8,935 nt of DNA from Yoonia sp. (GTDB taxonomy: Bacteria > Pseudomonadota > Alphaproteobacteria > Rhodobacterales > Rhodobacteraceae), in NCBI GenBank assembly GCA_028822885.1, contig JAPKCP010000131.1:1-8935 (forward strand), given 5' to 3'. How positions within the stretch are numbered: position 1 is the first letter of the stretch; every line of letters begins with the position of its first letter. Position numbers and translations under genes: made by a program. This document shows positions 5,591 to 8,935 of the stretch, in pieces. The notes below the pieces were generated by a model. The model was not told where the DNA came from. It made no database searches and saw nothing but the letters and a program-made list of their open reading frames with translations.

Positions 5591-6570
5591 AACGTATTTT
5601 TAATGCGCAGTTGATTGGTCCGTTTGCGGCGATGGCCATTGTGGCTCTGATTGTCGCGCTGACGACTGATCGGTTCCTGAGCCCCGGAAATCTGTCAAAC
5701 CTTTTCTTACAAGTCAGCATCGTGGCCTTGATCGCCATCGGTGCCACTATCGTGATTTTTGCCGCTGGCATTGATTTGAGTTCTGGCTCGATGATCGCGT
5801 TGTTAACAATGATACTGGCTCAGATGCTCAAATTCATGGGGCTACCCTTGATGATGGCTTTGCCTCTTATTTTGATCGTTGGTGGTGTCTTGGGGCTAGG
5901 TTTGGGGATCATCACAGCCTACGGGCGGATACCTTCATTTATAACCACGCTGGCCGCACTTATTGCATTTCGAGGCTTGGCTCTGACCTTCAATAACGGC
6001 TCACCGATCTTCTCGTTAGATCCAGGTTTGGAACCCATTTTCTATGGCAAATTGGCTGGCATTCCATTGCCGTTCTTTTACTTAATCACGTTCTATGGGT
6101 TGGCCGCGTTCATGATGAACTTCACGAAGCTTGGACGCGAGATCTATGCCGTAGGTGGCAATCCTGCAGCGGCAGTCCTGACAGGCATTAACGTTCGGAA
6201 AGTGCAGGCCATAACTTTTGCTATTGCAGGTTTCATGACAGCCGTCGGTGCCGTCTTGATGTCAGCACGGCTAAATTCCGGCTCACCAAATTACGGTCAG
6301 ACGATTGAATTACAAGCCATTGCGGCGGCTGTTGTCGGTGGCGCAAGCCTTGCCGGCGGGCGCGGTAACGTCCTGGCTACATTTATGGGCGCGATGACAA
6401 TCGTGATTGTGCAGAACGGGTTAAATTTGAACGCCGCGCCCTCCTCGGTCCAGAGCATTGTGCTTGGTCTAATCATCCTGCTGGCTGTTGGAATTGATAT
6501 GTGGAGGTCTGAACTTTCGGCCCTTTTGCCGTCCACATTTAGAAAAAACGCGATGGAGAAAGGAAGCTAG
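5587..6570 (+). CDS. Sugar ABC transporter permease, RbsC type (BPD_transp_2)
   Basis: This 327-residue inner-membrane channel subunit probably acts as a homodimer, since only one permease gene is present. About ten hydrophobic segments can be drawn, near residues 11-26, 43-60, 66-80, 87-109, 115-132, 160-178, 205-225, 241-258, 262-280 and 289-304. Family motifs are present: GIDLSSGSM (61-69), the cytoplasmic coupling loop KLGREIYAVGGNPAAAVLTGI (181-201) and GGASLAGGRG (251-260). The length is normal. It starts inside the ATPase stop codon (ATGA overlap at 5587) and ends one base before the dehydrogenase ATG, so it is embedded in the operon. Together with the preceding two genes it forms a complete CUT2-type importer. 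Confidence 0.96.
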   Translation: MKRIFNAQLIGPFAAMAIVALIVALTTDRFLSPGNLSNLFLQVSIVALIAIGATIVIFAAGIDLSSGSMIALLTMILAQMLKFMGLPLMMALPLILIVGGVLGLGLGIITAYGRIPSFITTLAALIAFRGLALTFNNGSPIFSLDPGLEPIFYGKLAGIPLPFFYLITFYGLAAFMMNFTKLGREIYAVGGNPAAAVLTGINVRKVQAITFAIAGFMTAVGAVLMSARLNSGSPNYGQTIELQAIAAAVVGGASLAGGRGNVLATFMGAMTIVIVQNGLNLNAAPSSVQSIVLGLIILLAVGIDMWRSELSALLPSTFRKNAMEKGS

Positions 6571-6571
6571 G

Positions 6572-7360
6572 ATGGATCTTGGATTGACGGACAAGCTCGT
6601 TTTGGTGACCGGTTCTGCCTCGGGCATAGGTAAAGCGACGGCCAAAACCTTCCTAGGTGAGGGCGCAAAAGTCATTGTTCACGGTTTGACTGAGAAAGAA
6701 GTCGACAGATGCATCGAAGACCTTTCACCGTTTGGCGACGTTGTGGGCAAGGCGGGTGACTTAACAAATCCCGACCACGCCATTGACCTGTGCGACTTTG
6801 CCCAAAGCCAAGGCGACGTTGACGTTCTGGTCAATAATGTGGGTGTTTTCTCTGTTAAGGCATTCGAAGACCTGACCGATGCCGACTGGATGCAGTATTT
6901 TGACATCAACGTCCTAAGCGCCGTGCGTGTATCGCGGATCATTCTACCTGCAATGCTCAAACGCGGCACCGGTTCAATTGTGAACCTAGCCAGCGAAGCG
7001 GGTGTAAAACCGTTGCCGCAGATGATCCATTATTCCGTCACCAAAACGGCGATGCTTGGGTTGTCCCGTGGCATGGCCGAACTGACGAAAGGGACCAGCG
7101 TGCGTGTGAATTCCGTGCTTCCCGGACCTACATGGACAGCAGGTGTGGAGGCCTATTTCGATGGATTGGCCGCGCAAAAAGGCGAGCCATTGGCCGAGGT
7201 CATAGACAATTACTTCCAATCAGACGAACCAACTTCGCTCATCCAGCGCTTTGTGCAGGTTGATGAAGTTGCCAAGGCCATCGTCACCGTCGCCACCAAT
7301 CAAGCCATGAACGGCGGTGCGCACAAAGTCGAAGGCGGCATCATCCGCAATATTCTCTAA
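6572..7360 (+). CDS. Short-chain dehydrogenase/reductase (classical SDR, NAD(P)-dependent)
   Basis: This 262-residue Rossmann-fold oxidoreductase is of typical classical-SDR length. It has the cofactor loop TGSASGIG (13-20), D63 of the adenine-contacting DL motif, NNVG (88-91, a variant of NNAG), and the catalytic set N113, S141, Y154 and K158 (YSVTK). The proline-glycine region VLPGPTWT and a C-terminal VEGG also fit. Strand beta-2 ends in VIVHGLT, with no Asp to mark NAD preference and no Arg to mark NADP preference, so the cofactor is left open. Start 6572 follows AGGAAG at 6561-6566 and lies 1 bp after the permease stop; a longer reading from 6488 would run inside the permease gene and is unlikely. 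In this operon it probably oxidises the imported sugar or polyol, and a lactone product would suit the SMP-30 enzyme. The substrate is inferred only from context. Confidence 0.94.
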   Translation: MDLGLTDKLVLVTGSASGIGKATAKTFLGEGAKVIVHGLTEKEVDRCIEDLSPFGDVVGKAGDLTNPDHAIDLCDFAQSQGDVDVLVNNVGVFSVKAFEDLTDADWMQYFDINVLSAVRVSRIILPAMLKRGTGSIVNLASEAGVKPLPQMIHYSVTKTAMLGLSRGMAELTKGTSVRVNSVLPGPTWTAGVEAYFDGLAAQKGEPLAEVIDNYFQSDEPTSLIQRFVQVDEVAKAIVTVATNQAMNGGAHKVEGGIIRNIL

Positions 7361-7385
7361 GTTAAAACAACAAAGGAGCCTATCA

Positions 7386-7880
7386 ATGGCCGCACTTACA
7401 TTCTCTCATATTGGCATCACCGTTCCAGATCTGGACAAGGCGGTTGAGTTTTACTCAAAGGCCTTCGGACTTTACGTCATCATGGGCTCAACAGAGGTCC
7501 AGCATGACGATAGTGCCATCGGACAAATGTGTGACGACGTTTTTGGCGAGGGCTGGGGATCATTTCGGATCGCGCATTTGTCGATGGGTGATGGAACAGG
7601 AATAGAACTGTTTGAATTCCCGAACACAGAAGAAGAAGAACGCCCGTTCGAATACTGGCGCCGTGGTTTGTTTCACTTCTGTGTGCAGGACGAAGACGTT
7701 GAAGGGCGCATCAAGATCATCGAGAGCCTTGGTGGCAAGCAGCGCATGAGCCAAGTCCGCAAATATTATCCTGACGAAAAACCCTACCGCATGGTCTACA
7801 TGGAAGACCCGTTTGGCAATATCTTTGAACTCTACAGCCATTCCTATGAGCTGACGTATTCGGCAGGCGCTTATGTCTAA
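7386..7880 (+). CDS. VOC-superfamily metalloenzyme (glyoxalase/epimerase-like)
   Basis: This 164-residue protein has the paired beta-alpha-beta-beta-beta modules of the vicinal-oxygen-chelate fold. The first begins FSHIGITVPDLDKAVEFYSKAFGL and the second GLFHFCVQDEDVEGRIKIIESLGG, ending DPFGNIFELYS. The four positions that bind the divalent metal in glyoxalase I and methylmalonyl-CoA epimerase are occupied: H8, E74 (GIELFEF), H97 (LFHFCV) and E148 (IFELY), so an active metal site is likely. AGGAG lies 7 nt before the ATG at 7386, 25 bp after the dehydrogenase stop. VOC members include epimerases, isomerases, lyases and dioxygenases, and sequence alone does not choose among them. In this operon an epimerase or isomerase acting on an oxidised sugar or 2-oxo acid is a plausible guess. 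The end overlaps the next gene by 8 bp. Confidence 0.9.
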   Translation: MAALTFSHIGITVPDLDKAVEFYSKAFGLYVIMGSTEVQHDDSAIGQMCDDVFGEGWGSFRIAHLSMGDGTGIELFEFPNTEEEERPFEYWRRGLFHFCVQDEDVEGRIKIIESLGGKQRMSQVRKYYPDEKPYRMVYMEDPFGNIFELYSHSYELTYSAGAYV

Positions 7881-8904
7881 TCCGAAACTTGGCCCACCAA
7901 GGGCAGATCGCCCAAAGGTCGTGATCACCGATTACGACTTTGGAGACGTCAATGTAGAGCGTGGCATTCTCGAAGCGGCGGGTGCAGAGGTTATCGCGCT
8001 CCAAAGTAAGAACGAAGATGATCTTGTTGTAGCCGCAGCCGATTGCGCAGCGATGATCAATCAATATGCCCGCATAGGTGCCAAAACGATTGGCGCGATG
8101 AAGAAATGTGAAGTGATCGCGCGATACGGCGTTGGTGTCGATATTGTCGATGTAAAAACGGCTACTCAAAAGGGTATTCTTGTCACAAACGTGCAGGATT
8201 ATTGCACTGAGGAGGTCGCGGACCACGCGATCTCTCTCTGGTTGACGTTGGCGCGCAAGCTGCCGGATTATGATCGTGCAACCCACAAAGGGATTTGGAA
8301 ATGGCAAAGTGGCCAACCGATTAACCGCTTACGTGGTCGCACGATGGGCGTTGTTTCATTTGGCAAGATCGGTCAGGCGATTGCGACGCGCGCACAAGCC
8401 TTTGGCGTTAATATCATTGCCTTTGATCCGTTTTTACCCGCAGAGATCGCCACCCAACACGGGGCCGAACTGGTGTCCAAAGAAGACCTTTTGGCACGTT
8501 CGGACTACATCTTGATGCAAGCTCCTATGACGCCAGAAACGCGGCACTTTCTGTCGGATGCTGAATTTGCAGCCATGAAACCGGGGGTAATTCTAGTCAA
8601 CACAGGACGCGGGCCAACCGTCGACAACAAAGCGCTTTATCGCGCTTTGACGGATGGGCACCTCGCCTCAGCCGGTCTGGATGACCCCGAAGAAGAGCCG
8701 GCGAAGCGGTCCAATTGGACCCCAGTTGACAACCCAATCTTTACTTTGCCCAACGTCATCGTGACACCGCACGCCGCCTACTATTCCGAAGAATCCATCA
8801 TGGCAGCACGGGTTACGGCTGCAATGCAAGTGGCCAAAGTCCTGACTGGAGTGTCGCCAGATTATCCCGTCAATGCAGACGCATTGGCCGAAAAAATATC
8901 ATAA
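7873..8904 (+). CDS. D-2-hydroxyacid dehydrogenase, CtBP/phosphoglycerate-dehydrogenase-like
   Basis: This is a 343-residue NAD-dependent 2-hydroxyacid dehydrogenase. It has an N-terminal substrate domain containing YGVGVDIVDVKTAT (85-98) and the DYCTEEVADHAISL motif (109-122) characteristic of the CtBP-like branch, then an inserted cofactor domain. The catalytic triad is intact: R246 (NTGRG), E275 (EEP) and H300 (TPHAAYYSE). D185 at the end of beta-2 favours NAD. The nucleotide loop reads SFGKIG (162-167), with Ser in place of the first Gly of GxGxxG. The gene starts inside the VOC gene (8-bp overlap) with little Shine-Dalgarno of its own, so translation is probably coupled. It lacks the C-terminal ACT-type extension of long phosphoglycerate dehydrogenases, so serine synthesis is an unlikely role. 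Interconversion of a 2-hydroxy and a 2-oxo sugar acid in the pathway is more likely, by inference. Confidence 0.93.
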   Translation: MSNPKLGPPRADRPKVVITDYDFGDVNVERGILEAAGAEVIALQSKNEDDLVVAAADCAAMINQYARIGAKTIGAMKKCEVIARYGVGVDIVDVKTATQKGILVTNVQDYCTEEVADHAISLWLTLARKLPDYDRATHKGIWKWQSGQPINRLRGRTMGVVSFGKIGQAIATRAQAFGVNIIAFDPFLPAEIATQHGAELVSKEDLLARSDYILMQAPMTPETRHFLSDAEFAAMKPGVILVNTGRGPTVDNKALYRALTDGHLASAGLDDPEEEPAKRSNWTPVDNPIFTLPNVIVTPHAAYYSEESIMAARVTAAMQVAKVLTGVSPDYPVNADALAEKIS

Positions 8905-8916
8905 CAGGAGGCAAAA

Positions 8917-8935
8917 ATGCCAGAAGCCCTTAACG
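8917..8935 (+). CDS. Start of a further operon gene (partial, runs off the right edge)
   Basis: An ATG at 8917 follows a strong CAGGAGG (8905-8911) at a 5-nt spacing and lies 12 bp after the preceding stop. Only MPEALN is visible, so no family can be named. Strand, spacing and the ribosome site indicate that the catabolic operon continues beyond the window. Confidence 0.75.

Noticed and set aside
7717..8316. Minus-strand open frame of 199 codons
   Set aside because: It spans the antisense of two well-supported genes (VOC enzyme and hydroxyacid dehydrogenase), crosses their junction, and shows no recognisable motif.
1..8935. Mobile element, phage, CRISPR or defence system
   Set aside because: No transposase, integrase, direct-repeat array, tRNA-adjacent junction or nuclease-type gene is visible; every sizeable gene fits sugar transport, metabolism or its regulation.

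Overview
The window looks like a chromosomal carbohydrate-uptake and catabolism locus from an alphaproteobacterium, most likely a marine Rhodobacteraceae (Roseobacter-group) member. That placement is an inference from moderate GC content, codon use and gene style (RbsABC-type transporter, FCD-type GntR regulator, SMP-30 lactonase); no marker gene is present. There are no RNA genes, insertion sequences, integrases or CRISPR arrays in the window.

Layout. The left part reads on the minus strand: a partial RbsA-type sugar ABC transporter ATPase (start at 1118, cut by the window's left edge), preceded by a complete GntR/FCD regulator (1950 down to 1297). A 101-bp divergent control region (1951-2051) separates these from a long plus-strand operon that runs to the right edge: SMP-30/gluconolactonase-family lactonase, periplasmic sugar-binding protein, second RbsA-type ATPase, RbsC-type permease, short-chain dehydrogenase, VOC metalloenzyme, CtBP/PGDH-like D-2-hydroxyacid dehydrogenase, and the first codons of a further gene at 8917. 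Spacing is tight: 23 bp, about 87 bp (holding a strong hairpin), a 4-bp overlap, 1 bp, 25 bp, an 8-bp overlap, and 12 bp. This supports one transcription unit.

Regulation is the most distinctive part. Three copies of one 17-bp operator can be read: two near-identical copies in the divergent region (1981-1997 and 2010-2026) and a weaker third copy (1144-1160) directly in front of the minus-strand ATPase gene. The two divergent copies face each other around a self-complementary TTGCAA that can act as the -35 element in both directions, and the third copy has a TTGACA placed 2 bp away in the same way. The simplest reading is that the GntR protein controls itself, the plus-strand operon and a second sugar transporter whose remaining genes lie left of the window.

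Working model (inference): a sugar, polyol or sugar-acid type solute is bound in the periplasm and imported by the RbsABC-like system. The short-chain dehydrogenase may oxidise it, possibly to a lactone, which the SMP-30 protein hydrolyses. The VOC protein and the D-2-hydroxyacid dehydrogenase would then act on the resulting acid. The substrate cannot be read from sequence alone, and the combination matches no pathway I can name with confidence.
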